Shown: positions 29,062 through 38,985 of the stretch, in pieces
How the letters are laid out: each line of letters begins with the position of its first letter
Numbering within the stretch: the first letter of the stretch is position 1
DNA from: Pseudomonas paraglycinae
Lineage (GTDB): Bacteria; Pseudomonadota; Gammaproteobacteria; Pseudomonadales; Pseudomonadaceae
Length of the DNA: 64,000 bases
Reading direction: 5' to 3'
Assembly (NCBI RefSeq): GCF_021601625.1
Contig: NZ_BQHR01000001.1
Location: 310,001-374,000, forward strand
Position numbers and translations under genes: made by a program
The notes under the pieces: model-generated
Databases searched by the model: none
Told to the model about the DNA's origin: nothing
The model's input: the letters and a program-made list of their open reading frames with translations, nothing else

Positions 29062-30050
29062 TGCGGTTTGGCTGGGCCTTGGCGGGTGCGTTGCTGCTGG
29101 GTTCGATGACGGTGTCGGCAGAGCCTGCGCAAGAACTGCGCGTGCTCGCCGAACACCCGGTCGAAGGCATGCGCGGCGGCAACCTGTCGGGGCTGGCCTT
29201 GTGCGGAAATGACTTGTGGACCGTTTCGGATCGCGACGATGATCAGATCTACCGTCTCGATATCCGCGATCGGGTCTGGCAGGCCACGGCCGTGCGCATC
29301 GATCCGCCGAAAGTGCCGGACAGCGGTTTGCCGTGGGGCATCAGCTCGCGAACTTGGGCAGCGTCGTTCATTCGGGGCGGCGATCTGGATTTCGAAGGCA
29401 TCAGCTGCGACAGCGCCGGTAACCGCTACATCGTCAGCGAAGCCCACGCGGCCGTGCTGCAAGTGCCGCCGCAGGGGCCGTCGTCGTGGCTGAAAATCTC
29501 GCCGATGATGGTGCGCGAAGCGCGGGCCAGCGGGATGTTGCTGCAATTCAATGCGATATTCGAAGGCCTGGCGATCAACCCGGCGGGCGATCAGATGTGG
29601 CTGGCCGCCGAGCGGCAAAGCCGTGGCTTGTTGCTGATCAAGCGCCAGCAGACGGTTTGGGATTGTGACGGTCGCTGCGTGTTGCTCAGCGAGGGCGGCA
29701 TGGAAATGCAACCGCCGCAGTTCCCGAAAGCCCGTCCGGTCAATCGGGATTTTTCCGATATCTCCCTGTTCAACGGCAAGCTGTTTACCCTTGAGCGCAA
29801 CGCGTATCAGATCTGTCGACGGGATGTGCAGACGGCCAAGGTCGAGCTCTGCTGGTCGTATGCGGCCGAGCTGTTGCAGGCCAATCGTCGTTACGAGCAG
29901 AACTTCGGGCTGGAAGAGGCGCTGGTCGTCGATGCACAGGGTGCCTGGATCGGCGTCGACAACAATTTCGGCCCGCGCGCCGATGGCGAGGTTCGCCCGA
30001 TCATCTGGCGTTTCGCCGCGCCTGAGGGTGGCTGGAGCGCCAAGCCATGA
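29061..30050 (+). CDS. Exported protein with esterase-like/beta-propeller phytase-type domain
   Basis: 329 residues with a Sec signal peptide (residues 1-20, ending Val-Ser-Ala). Repeating Gly-Asn-Leu-Ser-Gly-Leu-Ala, Leu-Asp-Phe-Glu-Gly-Ile and Phe-Glu-Gly-Leu-Ala-Ile motifs at roughly 45, 110 and 165 fit the esterase-like phytase (SdiA-regulated/phytase-like) propeller family. It is probably periplasmic. Cysteine pairs near residues 47, 113 and 200-206 could form disulfides. Translationally coupled to parE upstream and overlapping the next gene by 4 bp. The catalytic activity is not established. Confidence 0.72.
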
Positions 30051-30571
30051 GCCAGCAACCGCCGGGCAAACGCGCCGGTCGGGTGCTGATGATTCTGGCG
30101 TGGTGCGCGGCGCTGTTTCTGGCCACGCGGTTTTTCGGCCAGTGGGAAGAGCGCCAGCGCAATCCCAATGTGGAAGTGGCTTCGCAGCAGGGCAACGGCT
30201 TTATAGAAGTGAAACTGATCGGCAACGCCCAGGGACATTTTGTCGCCAGTGGCCTGATCAACGGTCGGCCGGTGGAGTTCATGCTCGACACCGGCGCGAC
30301 CGACGTGGCAATCCCGGCCGAGGTGGCGAAAAACCTCCGGCTGGAAGAAGGTTTCGGTGTGACCCTGAGCACGGCCAATGGCCTGAGCCAGGGCTATCGC
30401 ACCCGTATCGACCGCCTGCAACTGGGCGACATCGTGCTGCGGGACGTCCGCGCACTGGTGGCGCCGGGGCTGCATGGCGATCAGGTGCTGCTCGGCATGA
30501 GCGCCCTGAACAAACTTGAATTTACTCAGCGCGGCGGCACCATGCTGCTGCGCCAGACAACGAACCGATGA
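30047..30571 (+). CDS. Membrane-anchored retropepsin-like aspartic protease
   Basis: 174 residues. One N-terminal membrane helix (about 10-30) is followed by a clan-AA aspartic-protease domain, with the catalytic Asp-Thr-Gly-Ala motif near residue 83 and a Gly-Met-Ser-x-Leu motif near the C-terminus. One Asp-Thr-Gly per chain implies an active homodimer, as in retropepsins. The domain would face the periplasm. Starts with ATGA overlap to the previous gene and ends 7 bp before parC, so parE through parC is one tight cluster. Substrates are unknown. Confidence 0.83.
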   Translation: MSQQPPGKRAGRVLMILAWCAALFLATRFFGQWEERQRNPNVEVASQQGNGFIEVKLIGNAQGHFVASGLINGRPVEFMLDTGATDVAIPAEVAKNLRLEEGFGVTLSTANGLSQGYRTRIDRLQLGDIVLRDVRALVAPGLHGDQVLLGMSALNKLEFTQRGGTMLLRQTTNR

Positions 30572-30578
30572 GGCCCGC

Positions 30579-32843
30579 ATGAGCGATAACCTTGCAGACA
30601 GCTTAGATGGCGTAGAACGCCGGTCGCTGGCTGACTTCACCGAAAATGCCTACCTCAACTACTCCATGTACGTGATCATGGACCGTGCCCTGCCGCATAT
30701 CGGCGACGGTCTGAAACCAGTACAGCGGCGTATCGTCTATGCCATGAGCGAGCTGGGGCTGGATGCCGATTCCAAGCACAAGAAGTCGGCGCGTACCGTC
30801 GGCGACGTGCTCGGCAAGTTCCACCCGCACGGCGACTCGGCGTGCTACGAAGCGATGGTGCTGATGGCCCAGCCGTTCAGCTATCGCTACACGCTGGTGG
30901 ACGGCCAGGGTAACTGGGGTGCGCCGGACGATCCGAAATCCTTCGCCGCCATGCGTTACACCGAAGCGCGGCTGTCGCGTTATTCCGAAGTGCTGCTCAG
31001 CGAACTGGGCCAGGGCACCGCAGACTGGGGCCCGAACTTCGACGGCACCCTACAGGAACCGCTGGTGTTGCCGGCACGTTTGCCGAACATCCTGCTCAAT
31101 GGCACCACCGGTATCGCCGTGGGCATGGCCACCGACGTGCCGCCGCACAACCTGCGCGAAGTTGCCACCGCGTGCGTGCGTCTGCTCGATGAGCCGAAAG
31201 CCACGGTCGAACAGCTCTGCGAACACATTCAGGGCCCGGACTACCCGACCGAAGCGGAAATCATCACCCCACGCGCCGACCTGTTGAAAATGTACGAAAC
31301 CGGCAAGGGCTCGGTGCGCATGCGCGCCGTGTACCACGTCGAGGACGGCGACATCATCGTCACCGCGCTGCCGCACCAGGTCTCCGGGGCCAAGGTGCTG
31401 GAACAGATCGCTGCGCTGATGCAGGCCAAACCGTCGAAAGCGCCGCAGATCGCCGATCTTCGCGACGAATCCGACCACGAGAACCCGTGCCGCATCGTGA
31501 TCATTCCGGTCAACAGCCGCGTCGATCACGAAGCGCTGATGCAGCACCTGTTCGCCAGCACCGAGCTGGAGTCGACCTATCGGGTCAACGTCAACATCAT
31601 CGGTCTGGACGGCAAGCCGCAGCTGAAAAACCTCCGTGCGCTGCTGGTGGAGTGGCTGGAATTCCGCGTGCTGACCGTGCGTCGCCGCCTGCAATTCCGC
31701 CTCGACAAGGTCGAGCGTCGCCTGCACCTGTTGGACGGTTTGCTGATCGCCTACCTCAACCTGGATGAAGTGATCCACATCATCCGCACCGAGGAACACC
31801 CGAAAGCCAAGCTGATCGAGCGTTTTGCCCTCAGCGAGATCCAGGCCGACTACATCCTCGACACCCGTCTGCGTCAGTTGGCGCGACTGGAAGAGATGAA
31901 GCTGCGCGACGAGCAGGACGAACTGCTCAAGGAACAGGCCAAGCTGCAAGCCCTGCTGAGTAGCGAAGCCAAGCTGAAGAAGCTGGTTCGCAGCGAGCTG
32001 CTGAAAGACGCTGAAACCTACGGCGATGACCGTCGGTCGCCAATCGTCGAGCGTGCCGAAGCCAAGGCGCTGACCGAACACGATCTGCTGCCGAACGAGA
32101 AAGTCACCGTCGTACTGTCGGAAAAAGGCTGGATCCGTTCGGCCAAAGGCCACGAGATCGACGCCACCGGCCTGTCGTACAAAGCCGGGGACGGCTTCAA
32201 GACCTCGGCGGCGGGGCGTTCGAACCAGTCGGCGGTGGTCATCGACTCCACGGGCCGCAGTTACTCGCTGGCCACCCACACCCTGCCATCGGCACGGGGC
32301 CAGGGCGAGCCGTTGACCGGCCGTCTGACGCCGCCGCCGGGCGCCACGTTCGAATGCGTGCTGATGCCTGAAGAGGACTCGCTGTACGTGATCGCCTCCG
32401 ACGCCGGCTACGGTTTTGTGGTGAAAGGCGAAGACCTGCAAGCCAAGAACAAGGCCGGCAAGGCCCTGTTGAGCCTGCCGAACAACGCCAAGGTGATTGC
32501 GCCGCGTCCGGTCGCCGACCGCGAGCACAACTGGCTGGCCTCGGTGACGACCGAGGGTCGCCTGCTGATCTTCAAGATCAGCGATCTGCCACAATTAGGG
32601 AAGGGCAAAGGCAACAAGATCATCGGTATTTCCGGTGAGCGTGTGGCCAGTCGCGAAGAATATGTCACGGACATCGCCGTTCTTCCGGAAGGCGCCACCT
32701 TGGTGCTGCAGGCCGGAAAACGTACCTTGTCGCTGAAAGCCGACGACCTCGAACACTACAAAGGTGAACGTGGTCGTCGTGGTAACAAACTGCCACGTGG
32801 CTTCCAGCGGGTGGATGCGCTGCTCGTCGAAAACCTCAATTAA
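30579..32843 (+). CDS. parC: DNA topoisomerase IV subunit A ParC
   Basis: 754 residues, the P. aeruginosa length. The winged-helix breakage-reunion domain has active-site Tyr127 in Ala-Met-Arg-Tyr-Thr-Glu. The quinolone-resistance region is [10 protein letters not shown] with Ser87 and Glu91, the usual susceptible residues. A C-terminal beta-pinwheel follows from about residue 500. With ParE it forms the A2B2 decatenase. ATG 30579 is chosen over an upstream ATG that would overlap the protease gene. A terminator-like hairpin follows. Confidence 0.97.
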   Translation: MSDNLADSLDGVERRSLADFTENAYLNYSMYVIMDRALPHIGDGLKPVQRRIVYAMSELGLDADSKHKKSARTVGDVLGKFHPHGDSACYEAMVLMAQPFSYRYTLVDGQGNWGAPDDPKSFAAMRYTEARLSRYSEVLLSELGQGTADWGPNFDGTLQEPLVLPARLPNILLNGTTGIAVGMATDVPPHNLREVATACVRLLDEPKATVEQLCEHIQGPDYPTEAEIITPRADLLKMYETGKGSVRMRAVYHVEDGDIIVTALPHQVSGAKVLEQIAALMQAKPSKAPQIADLRDESDHENPCRIVIIPVNSRVDHEALMQHLFASTELESTYRVNVNIIGLDGKPQLKNLRALLVEWLEFRVLTVRRRLQFRLDKVERRLHLLDGLLIAYLNLDEVIHIIRTEEHPKAKLIERFALSEIQADYILDTRLRQLARLEEMKLRDEQDELLKEQAKLQALLSSEAKLKKLVRSELLKDAETYGDDRRSPIVERAEAKALTEHDLLPNEKVTVVLSEKGWIRSAKGHEIDATGLSYKAGDGFKTSAAGRSNQSAVVIDSTGRSYSLATHTLPSARGQGEPLTGRLTPPPGATFECVLMPEEDSLYVIASDAGYGFVVKGEDLQAKNKAGKALLSLPNNAKVIAPRPVADREHNWLASVTTEGRLLIFKISDLPQLGKGKGNKIIGISGERVASREEYVTDIAVLPEGATLVLQAGKRTLSLKADDLEHYKGERGRRGNKLPRGFQRVDALLVENLN

Positions 32844-32852
32844 GCGTCCTAG

Positions 32853-32890
32853 AGCGCCGGATCTACGATTTAACCCGTAGATCGGCGCTT
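32853..32890 (+). terminator. Terminator after parC
   Basis: AGCGCCGGATCTAC pairs with GTAGATCGGCGCTT across an AT-rich loop directly after the parC stop. The T-run is short (TT then TGG). The next 120 bp to the lipoprotein gene show no certain promoter boxes. Confidence 0.65.
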
Positions 32891-33017
32891 TGGCGCTGGA
32901 GTCGGAACGCATATTCACGGATGATATGGCCTTTCCAAGCGCCGGCGTGGCCGAGCGTTCTTCATATTTATTGAGTATTTTCACTGTGGTCAGCCTTGTG
33001 GCGGCCACCTGGACGGG

Positions 33018-33731
33018 ATGATGACTTCTCTGCGCCCCCTTATTTTCCTGCTCGCCGGCGTTCTTGGCCTGGCGGGTTGCAGCGTTCACCAGCCGGTGTC
33101 GCTGTATCAGCTGGACAGCGGAAGTCCGGCCCAGCCTGCGCAAAGCGCGGGCATGGCAGTTTTGCTGGGCCCTGTGATCGTTGCCGATTACCTGCAACGG
33201 GAAACCCTGTTGCAGCGTCAACCGGATGGCAGCCTCCAAGCTTCGACCGATGGTCGCTGGGCCGGAAGCCTTTCGTCGGACATCGATCAGTTGCTGTTGC
33301 GTCAGGTTGCCGGGCATCTGGACAGTCAGCGCGTCGTGCTGGCGCCGGCCACTGTGGGCTTCACCCCGGATGTGCAGGTGCTGTTGACCATTACGCGTCT
33401 GGATTCTGGTCAATCGCAACCGGCGATCCTCGATGCGCAATGGCGTCTGATCGACCGCCGTGGCCAGGTGCGCGATAACCGCATCGTCCATCTGCAAGAG
33501 CAGCATGCCGGCACCACCGCCGCGCAGGTGCAGGCGCAAGGCGTGTTGTTGCAGCGTCTGGCCGAGCAGTTGTCGGTAGCGCTCAAGCCGTTGGCCAATC
33601 AGCCACCGGTCGCCGAAGCGCCGCGCAAACCGGCACCGAAACCGGCAGCACCGGCGGCGGAAGCCGAGAAGCAGCCGAAGATACCGATGGCTTCGCCGAT
33701 TCGTACGGATATGGAAGTGTTTCGCTTCTAA
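33018..33731 (+). CDS. PqiC-family (ABC-type transport auxiliary) lipoprotein
   Basis: 237 residues with a lipoprotein signal: lipobox Leu-Ala-Gly-Cys at about residue 21. The body matches PqiC/DUF330 lipoproteins: Tyr-Gln-Leu-Asp-Ser, Gly-Pro-Val-Ile-Val-Ala-Asp-Tyr-Leu, and a Trp-Arg-Leu-Ile-Asp core. The C-terminal 40 residues are Pro/Ala/Lys-rich and low-complexity. PqiC partners MCE proteins in trans-envelope lipid transport, but no pqiA, pqiB or mla genes are adjacent here, so the partner must be elsewhere. Start ATG 33018 or 33021 (two tandem ATGs). Confidence 0.75.
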   Translation: MMTSLRPLIFLLAGVLGLAGCSVHQPVSLYQLDSGSPAQPAQSAGMAVLLGPVIVADYLQRETLLQRQPDGSLQASTDGRWAGSLSSDIDQLLLRQVAGHLDSQRVVLAPATVGFTPDVQVLLTITRLDSGQSQPAILDAQWRLIDRRGQVRDNRIVHLQEQHAGTTAAQVQAQGVLLQRLAEQLSVALKPLANQPPVAEAPRKPAPKPAAPAAEAEKQPKIPMASPIRTDMEVFRF

Positions 33732-33752
33732 GGCTGGATCGAGTCAGGACAG

Positions 33753-33773
33753 AGCCCGCCTTGTGCGGGCTTT
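33753..33773 (+). terminator. Terminator after the PqiC-like gene
   Basis: AGCCCGC / GCGGGCT stem with a CTTGT loop followed by TTTGTCGTGT. Confidence 0.75.
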
Positions 33774-33820
33774 GTCGTGTCTGGGCGTTGGTGGGACATG
33801 CATTGGTGTCCGACTCGAAA

Positions 33821-34018
33821 AGCCCCTCACCCTAACCCTCCCGAAACGTCGGACCGCCCGGAGGGAGAGGGGACTGATTGGGGGATATTCGGGAGGTACG
33901 CCGACTTGAAAGCTCGGCTGTGAATCCATAATCGACTCAAATTTTCAGGTCGACGGATAGCGTTATACACCTCAGTCAGTCCCCTCTCCCCTCTGGGAGA
34001 GGGCTAGGGTGAGGGGCT
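33821..34018. repeat. Composite inverted repeat, MITE-like (about 200 bp)
   Basis: AGCCCCTCACCCTAACCCTC at 33821-33840 has a near-perfect inverted copy (one mismatch) at 33999-34018. Inside, GGGAGAGGGGACTGA (33863-33877) is matched by its exact inverse at 33976-33990. Each end is itself a hairpin, so the whole is two palindromic units in opposite orientation around about 100 bp of unique AT-rich sequence. Similar CCTCACCC-type repeats are scattered in many Pseudomonas genomes (from memory). This fills the 380-bp gap between two convergent genes; no open reading frame is supported in it. Confidence 0.8.
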
Positions 34019-34056
34019 GTTTGACGACGGGTGATATCACAATAACGCCACAAACA

Positions 34057-34092
34057 AAAAGCCCGCAGACAATCACTCGTCTGCGGGCTTCT
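34057..34092 (-). terminator. Terminator of the HAMP membrane protein gene
   Basis: GCCCGCAGAC pairs with GTCTGCGGGC around AATCACTC; read on the minus strand the stem is followed by TTTTTGTTTG. It lies 20 bp past the stop of the gene at 34112-35620. Confidence 0.85.
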
Positions 34093-34111
34093 TCACATCA
34101 AGGGCAAGGCC

Positions 34112-35620
34112 TCAGGCCCGACGCTCATGCATCCGCGCCAGCTGCCGCTCAAGCATCGACGGATAAGGCTCCATCAACCGCTCCACACAGCAAGCCCCCT
34201 CAGGGCTGGCAATCGGCCGGATTCGTGCACGCTGGCGAATCAGCGCGTCGTCACCGATCTTGCGCTCCACCAGCAGCAGGTTGCGGCTGTGTTGCGACAG
34301 AGCCAGGGCGTCCTGGGCGGAGTCGGTCAGCAACAGGTCGATCTGGCTCAGGCCGAACAGCTCGTCGCCAAGTGTCAGGCCCAGCTGCAATTGCAGGGTG
34401 ATGCCGCTGTCGGCGACTTCGATCTGCAACTGGTGGCCCAGCGCCCGCAGCAGCTCGCCGCAGCAGATGGCGTTGGTCAGGTAATCGTCGCCGCTGTCTT
34501 CGGTGTGGAACAGCATCAGGGTGCTGCCGTCGTTCAGTGTTTCGATTTCGCCCTGGTACAGCGAAGCAGCCTGCTCCAGGCAGTCGCGATAGCGATCCTG
34601 CAACTCTTCCAGACGTGCGCGCGGCAAACGGCGCAGTTGTTCCTGCGAGCCCAGTTGTACCGCCAGCACCGCCGTGTGTTGCGGCACGCTCGGGGTCGGT
34701 CGGCGCACTGCCGGTTGTGCTGCTTCGTCCAGCGACTCGTCACGCAGATCGGCGAACGGGTCTTCGTCATCGTCGTCTTCAACGGTGCTGACCGCATGGC
34801 GTGGCGCAGGCTTCTGCGCAGCCATCGGGCGGCTCTCGTCGAAACTCGGATCACGCAGGTTGCGCACTTCGAATTCCGGTTCGTCGTCCTCGAACTCGGG
34901 TTCCGGCTCAGGCTCCGGTTCGGCCGGCTCCGGCGCATAGTTGGCGTGTAACTGGCGGGCAAGATCGCCGATCTCGTCCTGACGTTCGATACCCGGCGTG
35001 TATTCGTCGATCCGGCGCAACCACACGCGCAGTTGCAGCAGCGGCGTGGAGATGTGCCGGCCCAGACGCAGGCTCAGGGCCAGTGACAGTGCCAGCAGGA
35101 TCGCACTCAGGATACCCATGCTTTGCAGGCTGATGGTCATCGGCTGCTGGAACTGATCCATGTCCAGGCTGATGCGCAGTTGCCCGGCGGTCACGTCCTG
35201 GAAAGTGATCTTGCTCTCGTACATGCCCTCGGCTTCGCCCAGCAGGCCGTGCTTGGGCCGCTGACCGGACTCGGCGAGGATGCGGTTGTCCACGCTGTAG
35301 ATGGCGGCGTGGGCCACCAGCTTGTTCTTGGTCAGGTTGTTGAGCAGCACGTTGAGGCTGAGTATGTCGTTGGACACCAGCAGCTCGGTGGCGGAGGTGG
35401 CGGTCTGCGTGGTCAGGCTTTCGCCCAGCGCATCGGCCTGCTCGTGCATGGCCTGCTTGAACTGCAGGCCCATCACGCAGGCATAGATCACCAGGGCCAG
35501 AGCGACCAGGATCACGTTATGGCTGGCAATGCGCAATGCAATCGGTACACGGCGGTGGCGCAGTGCACGGAAGATCAGCAGAAAGAAGTTATCGGTTTTA
35601 ACTGGCGTGGGCCGGTTCAC
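34112..35620 (-). CDS. HAMP-domain inner-membrane protein next to serB (Smp/YtjB-like)
   Basis: 502 residues. Helix 1 (about 29-51) and helix 2 (about 165-188) bracket a 110-residue periplasmic domain. A HAMP-like linker with Asp-Glu-Ile-Gly-Asp-Leu-Ala-Arg-Gln-Leu near 215 follows, then a Glu/Pro-rich acidic stretch (232-300) and a C-terminal domain of about 185 residues that is weakly like an adenylate-cyclase fold. The N-terminal half resembles E. coli YtjB (Smp), which also lies beside serB. No catalytic residues are evident. The start is GTG 35620. It is divergent from serB with 134 bp between. Function unknown. Confidence 0.78.
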   Translation of the reverse strand: MNRPTPVKTDNFFLLIFRALRHRRVPIALRIASHNVILVALALVIYACVMGLQFKQAMHEQADALGESLTTQTATSATELLVSNDILSLNVLLNNLTKNKLVAHAAIYSVDNRILAESGQRPKHGLLGEAEGMYESKITFQDVTAGQLRISLDMDQFQQPMTISLQSMGILSAILLALSLALSLRLGRHISTPLLQLRVWLRRIDEYTPGIERQDEIGDLARQLHANYAPEPAEPEPEPEPEFEDDEPEFEVRNLRDPSFDESRPMAAQKPAPRHAVSTVEDDDDEDPFADLRDESLDEAAQPAVRRPTPSVPQHTAVLAVQLGSQEQLRRLPRARLEELQDRYRDCLEQAASLYQGEIETLNDGSTLMLFHTEDSGDDYLTNAICCGELLRALGHQLQIEVADSGITLQLQLGLTLGDELFGLSQIDLLLTDSAQDALALSQHSRNLLLVERKIGDDALIRQRARIRPIASPEGACCVERLMEPYPSMLERQLARMHERRA

Positions 35621-35754
35621 TGAGCTCGGCTCTTTTGTCCGTGAAGTTGACGCGCAGTATAGCGACAGGCCCTAGACCGGCAAAGCGCTGGCGGTGCCCG
35701 ATGGTCACTGAAAGTGGGTAGAATGCGGTTTTTTTCCAGTTGCGGGGGTGCGCG

Positions 35755-36969
35755 TTGCGCGAAATCGTCCTGATTAACATCACGGGAGTCGACCGTCCGG
35801 GTCTGACGGCGGCCATTACCGGTGTTCTGGCCCAGGGTGGTGTGAATATCCTCGACATCGGTCAGGCGGTGATCCACGACATGCTGTCGTTCGGCATCCT
35901 TGTGGAAATCCCCGACTCCGAGCAAGGCAAGTCGGTGCTCAAGGACATCCTGTTCAAGGGCTATGAGCTCGACCAGCAGGTGCGCTTCACCCCGGTGTCC
36001 GAAGAGGATTACCAGCAATGGGTGGGCAATCAGGGCAAGAAGCGCCATATCGTTACTCTGTTGACCCGCAAGGTCACCGCCGGCCAGTTGCAGGCCGTGA
36101 GCTCGATCACCGCCAAATACGGCCTGAACATTGATCATATCGACCGTCTGTCGGGTCGTATGCCGCTGGACACCCCGGCTGACAGGGGCAAGGGTTGCAT
36201 CGAGTTCTCCGTGCGCGGCGAAGCCGCCGATCCGCAAGCCCTGCGCGCCGAGTTCCTCAGCGTGGCACAGGAGCTGAACGTCGACATCGCCTTCCAGGAA
36301 GATTCGCTGTTCCGTCGCAACCGTCGTCTGGCGGTGTTCGACATGGACTCGACCCTGATCGAAGCCGAGGTCATCGACGAACTGGCCAAGGCCGCCGGCG
36401 TCGGCGATCAGGTTTCGCAAATCACCGAGCGGGCAATGGCCGGCGAGCTGGACTTCCGCGCCAGCTTCAAGGAGCGTCTGGCACTGCTCAAGGGCCTGGA
36501 TGTCAGCGTGCTCGATTCGATCGGCGCCTCGCTGCGCCTGACGGAAGGCGCCGAAACCCTGTTCGCCGAACTCAAGCGTCTGGGCTACAAGACCGCGATC
36601 CTGTCGGGCGGCTTCACCTACTTCGCCAAGCAATTGCAGGCCAAACTCGGCATCGATTACGTGTTCGCCAACGAACTGGAAGTGGTCGACGGCAAGTGCA
36701 CTGGCGTGGCGATCGAGCCGATCGTCGATGCCCAGCGCAAGGCTGATCTGCTGAAGCAGCTGGCTGAAAAAGAAGGTTTGCGTCTGGAGCAGACCATCGC
36801 CGTGGGCGACGGCGCCAACGACCTGCCGATGCTGGCGATTGCCGGTCTGGGCGTGGCGTTCCGCGCCAAGCCGCTGGTCAAGCAGTCGGCGAAGCAGGCG
36901 ATCTCGACCCTCGGTCTGGATGGCGTGCTGTACCTGCTGGGCTTCCGCGATCGCGACGGGCAGCTCTGA
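35755..36969 (+). CDS. serB: Phosphoserine phosphatase SerB with tandem ACT domains
   Basis: 404 residues: two ACT regulatory domains (about 4-80 and 95-175), then a HAD phosphatase with nucleophile Asp196 in Phe-Asp-Met-Asp-Ser-Thr and the Gly-Asp-Gly-Ala-Asn-Asp-Leu motif near 345. It performs the last step of serine synthesis; the ACT domains suggest serine feedback. The start is TTG 35755 (Met-Arg-Glu-Ile-Val-Leu), 7 bp after GGGGG, matching the family N-terminus; an upstream in-frame TTG lacks a ribosome site. Ends before a strong hairpin. Confidence 0.95.
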   Translation: MREIVLINITGVDRPGLTAAITGVLAQGGVNILDIGQAVIHDMLSFGILVEIPDSEQGKSVLKDILFKGYELDQQVRFTPVSEEDYQQWVGNQGKKRHIVTLLTRKVTAGQLQAVSSITAKYGLNIDHIDRLSGRMPLDTPADRGKGCIEFSVRGEAADPQALRAEFLSVAQELNVDIAFQEDSLFRRNRRLAVFDMDSTLIEAEVIDELAKAAGVGDQVSQITERAMAGELDFRASFKERLALLKGLDVSVLDSIGASLRLTEGAETLFAELKRLGYKTAILSGGFTYFAKQLQAKLGIDYVFANELEVVDGKCTGVAIEPIVDAQRKADLLKQLAEKEGLRLEQTIAVGDGANDLPMLAIAGLGVAFRAKPLVKQSAKQAISTLGLDGVLYLLGFRDRDGQL

Positions 36970-36978
36970 CATCGGCGC

Positions 36979-37005
36979 AGGATCGCAGCCTTCGGCTGCG
37001 GTCCT
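36979..37005. terminator. Hairpin between serB and the convergent gene
   Basis: AGGATCGCAGCC pairs with GGCTGCGGTCCT around TTC. It occupies the 39-bp gap between two convergent genes and can serve both, although a T-run is lacking. Confidence 0.65.
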
Positions 37006-37008
37006 GGC

Positions 37009-38763
37009 TCAAAGGGATTTCCACAACGAGTCGAAATCCTCTTCGCTCCCGCCATTCCTGGCGGTTTCCAGCGAGCGATAGGCAAACTGATTGAAACTGT
37101 GAGTGCTGGCCACCCGCCGATCCAGCCCGGCGCGGTGCTCCTCGCCCTGGGTGTTGATCAGCACTTTGTTGCCTTCCTGAAACGGCAGCCGTGGCGCCAA
37201 CAGCGTCGCCGGCAAGTCGATCGCACTGATTTCCGGCAACAACAAACCGCGCAGATACTGGCTGTGATCATCCCGCGAACGCACCAGTTGCAAACCGCAC
37301 GGCCGCGCATGGGGCGCCACCAGTTCGATGCCCATTTGCGTACCGGCGCCGCGCACCTGGCGGATCCAGCGCACCACGGCAATGCTCCAGCCCTGATTGA
37401 GGCTGTCCTGAATCCCGACCATTTCCCCGGCCTGCAATTCGGCGGGTACATCCTTCGGCCAGGCCAGACAATAACCGCCGGGGCTGTGGTTGATCACCGG
37501 CAAGGCGTAGGTCGGGTAATGCGGCGGACTGTCGGCGTCGTCTTCATCGTCGATCAGCGGTTCGTAACGAATTTCCTCGTAGGGCAACAATTCATCGGAT
37601 GTGCTCTGCGGCGCGGCATCGAACGCCTGGCTCCAGCTGTCCTTTTCGCCCTGAACCACCGCGCGGCTGAAATTCGCTGCACGGGCGCCGGGGTGCTTGA
37701 GCAGTTCGCTGAAGGTGCGTTCGCCGCCGAGGTAGAAGTGCAGGGCGCTCATGCCGACGCACACGGTCAGGTTGCCCTGGCCGACGGTGCGCTGGAAGCT
37801 GCGTTCGGCAGCTTCGCCCCAGGTGGCGTGCAAATGTTGCAGGGTGTCGAGCGTCAGGCCGGACGGCACGGGCAGCGGCCTGGTCGCATCCTGATGCAGC
37901 AGGTGGGCCTCGATGGCGTTCACCAGTGGTTGCGGATCGAAACCGAGCAGACTGGCTTGTTGCTCGCTACGGAATTGGTAGCGGTAACGCGGGCCGGCGT
38001 CGATCTCTGCCGAAACCGCGAACAACCCTTCGCCCGGATGGGCGGGATGCAGCTTCAGCCAGGCGCTCCACGGTTCCACCACTTGCGCCAGACGCACGAT
38101 CTGATTCTGCCGCAACTGATTGCAGCGGGCGCTGCCCAGCAGCAGGGCGGCGAGGTAGGTCTGTTCGACACTCAACTCGGCGGTCAGGCTGGCAAGGTCG
38201 TCGCGCACCCGGCGATGTTGCAGTTGCAGCTCGCAGGCGCAGCGAAACAATTGATGCAGTTCGAACCACAGCTGTTCCGGTGCGGCGCTGTACAACTGCG
38301 TGGCGCGAACCAGTTGCCCTTTCAGCGCATGGGCCGCCCGTTGCAGCGCTTCGCTCACCAGGGCTGCGCGATCCCGGGAATACTTGGGCGCGATCCGCAG
38401 AATGATCTGTTTGTAACCGATGGCCAGCTGACTTTGCAGGGCCTGGCACAGGTTGCTGATCTTGCGTGAGCGCTCATCGAGCATGATCGCCTGATGCAGA
38501 AAATGCCGTTCCAGATGCTGGCAGACGAAGTAAACCTCGGGTCGCAACAGTTCCAGCAGATGCAGGCGATTATCGCTGGGCGTCAGCAATTGATTGAGCT
38601 CACCTAAGCCTTGATACAGCAGGCGCGCGGTTTCGCCGATGTTTGCTTTCGGCAGGTCGGCGATCCAGCGCTTGAGGTCGCGCGGGGTGGCTTCACAGAA
38701 GGACAGGCGCAACTGCGTCGGGGTCGGGGCGCTCAGTTTTGGTTGGGAACGAGGCTCACTCAT
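37009..38763 (-). CDS. Large conserved protein with possible C-terminal PilZ-like domain (PA4958-like)
   Basis: 584 residues, cytoplasmic, without signal peptide or membrane helices. The first 320 residues are helical and rich in Leu/Gln/Arg. From about 400 onward the sequence turns beta-rich, with Gly-Tyr-Cys-Leu-Ala-Trp, Trp-Ile-Arg-Gln-Val and Met-Gly-Ile-Glu-Leu-Val-Ala-Pro segments resembling a PilZ barrel (its Gly-Ile-Glu-Leu core). The Arg-x3-Arg and Asp/Asn-x-Ser-x2-Gly c-di-GMP motifs are only partly seen: Asn-His-Ser-Pro-Gly-Gly near 428 fits the second. In P. aeruginosa a homologous position lies next to fimX. A c-di-GMP role is inference. Confidence 0.65.
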   Translation of the reverse strand: MSEPRSQPKLSAPTPTQLRLSFCEATPRDLKRWIADLPKANIGETARLLYQGLGELNQLLTPSDNRLHLLELLRPEVYFVCQHLERHFLHQAIMLDERSRKISNLCQALQSQLAIGYKQIILRIAPKYSRDRAALVSEALQRAAHALKGQLVRATQLYSAAPEQLWFELHQLFRCACELQLQHRRVRDDLASLTAELSVEQTYLAALLLGSARCNQLRQNQIVRLAQVVEPWSAWLKLHPAHPGEGLFAVSAEIDAGPRYRYQFRSEQQASLLGFDPQPLVNAIEAHLLHQDATRPLPVPSGLTLDTLQHLHATWGEAAERSFQRTVGQGNLTVCVGMSALHFYLGGERTFSELLKHPGARAANFSRAVVQGEKDSWSQAFDAAPQSTSDELLPYEEIRYEPLIDDEDDADSPPHYPTYALPVINHSPGGYCLAWPKDVPAELQAGEMVGIQDSLNQGWSIAVVRWIRQVRGAGTQMGIELVAPHARPCGLQLVRSRDDHSQYLRGLLLPEISAIDLPATLLAPRLPFQEGNKVLINTQGEEHRAGLDRRVASTHSFNQFAYRSLETARNGGSEEDFDSLWKSL

Positions 38764-38985
38764 GCCGTGACAAGCTCCGGCGGCGAATAGGGCAATGCCA
38801 AAAACTCTAGCAGTTGTGGTCTGTTTCGCAGGCGATTGTCAGGGTTTTTTACCGTTGGTCTGCTGGCCTGGTGCCATTCCCGCAGGCGCTACTAGGCTCT
38901 CAGACGTGCGATCGGAAACGCACGGTTGCACGGCCTGCCGTCAACGTCGGGGCAGGTCTCCCGAAACTTCAAGGAGATGAGGTTC

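Noticed and set aside
31050-32594. 514-codon open frame antisense to parC
   Set aside because: Shadow of ParC codons; low-complexity Gln/Val/Leu composition and no family match.
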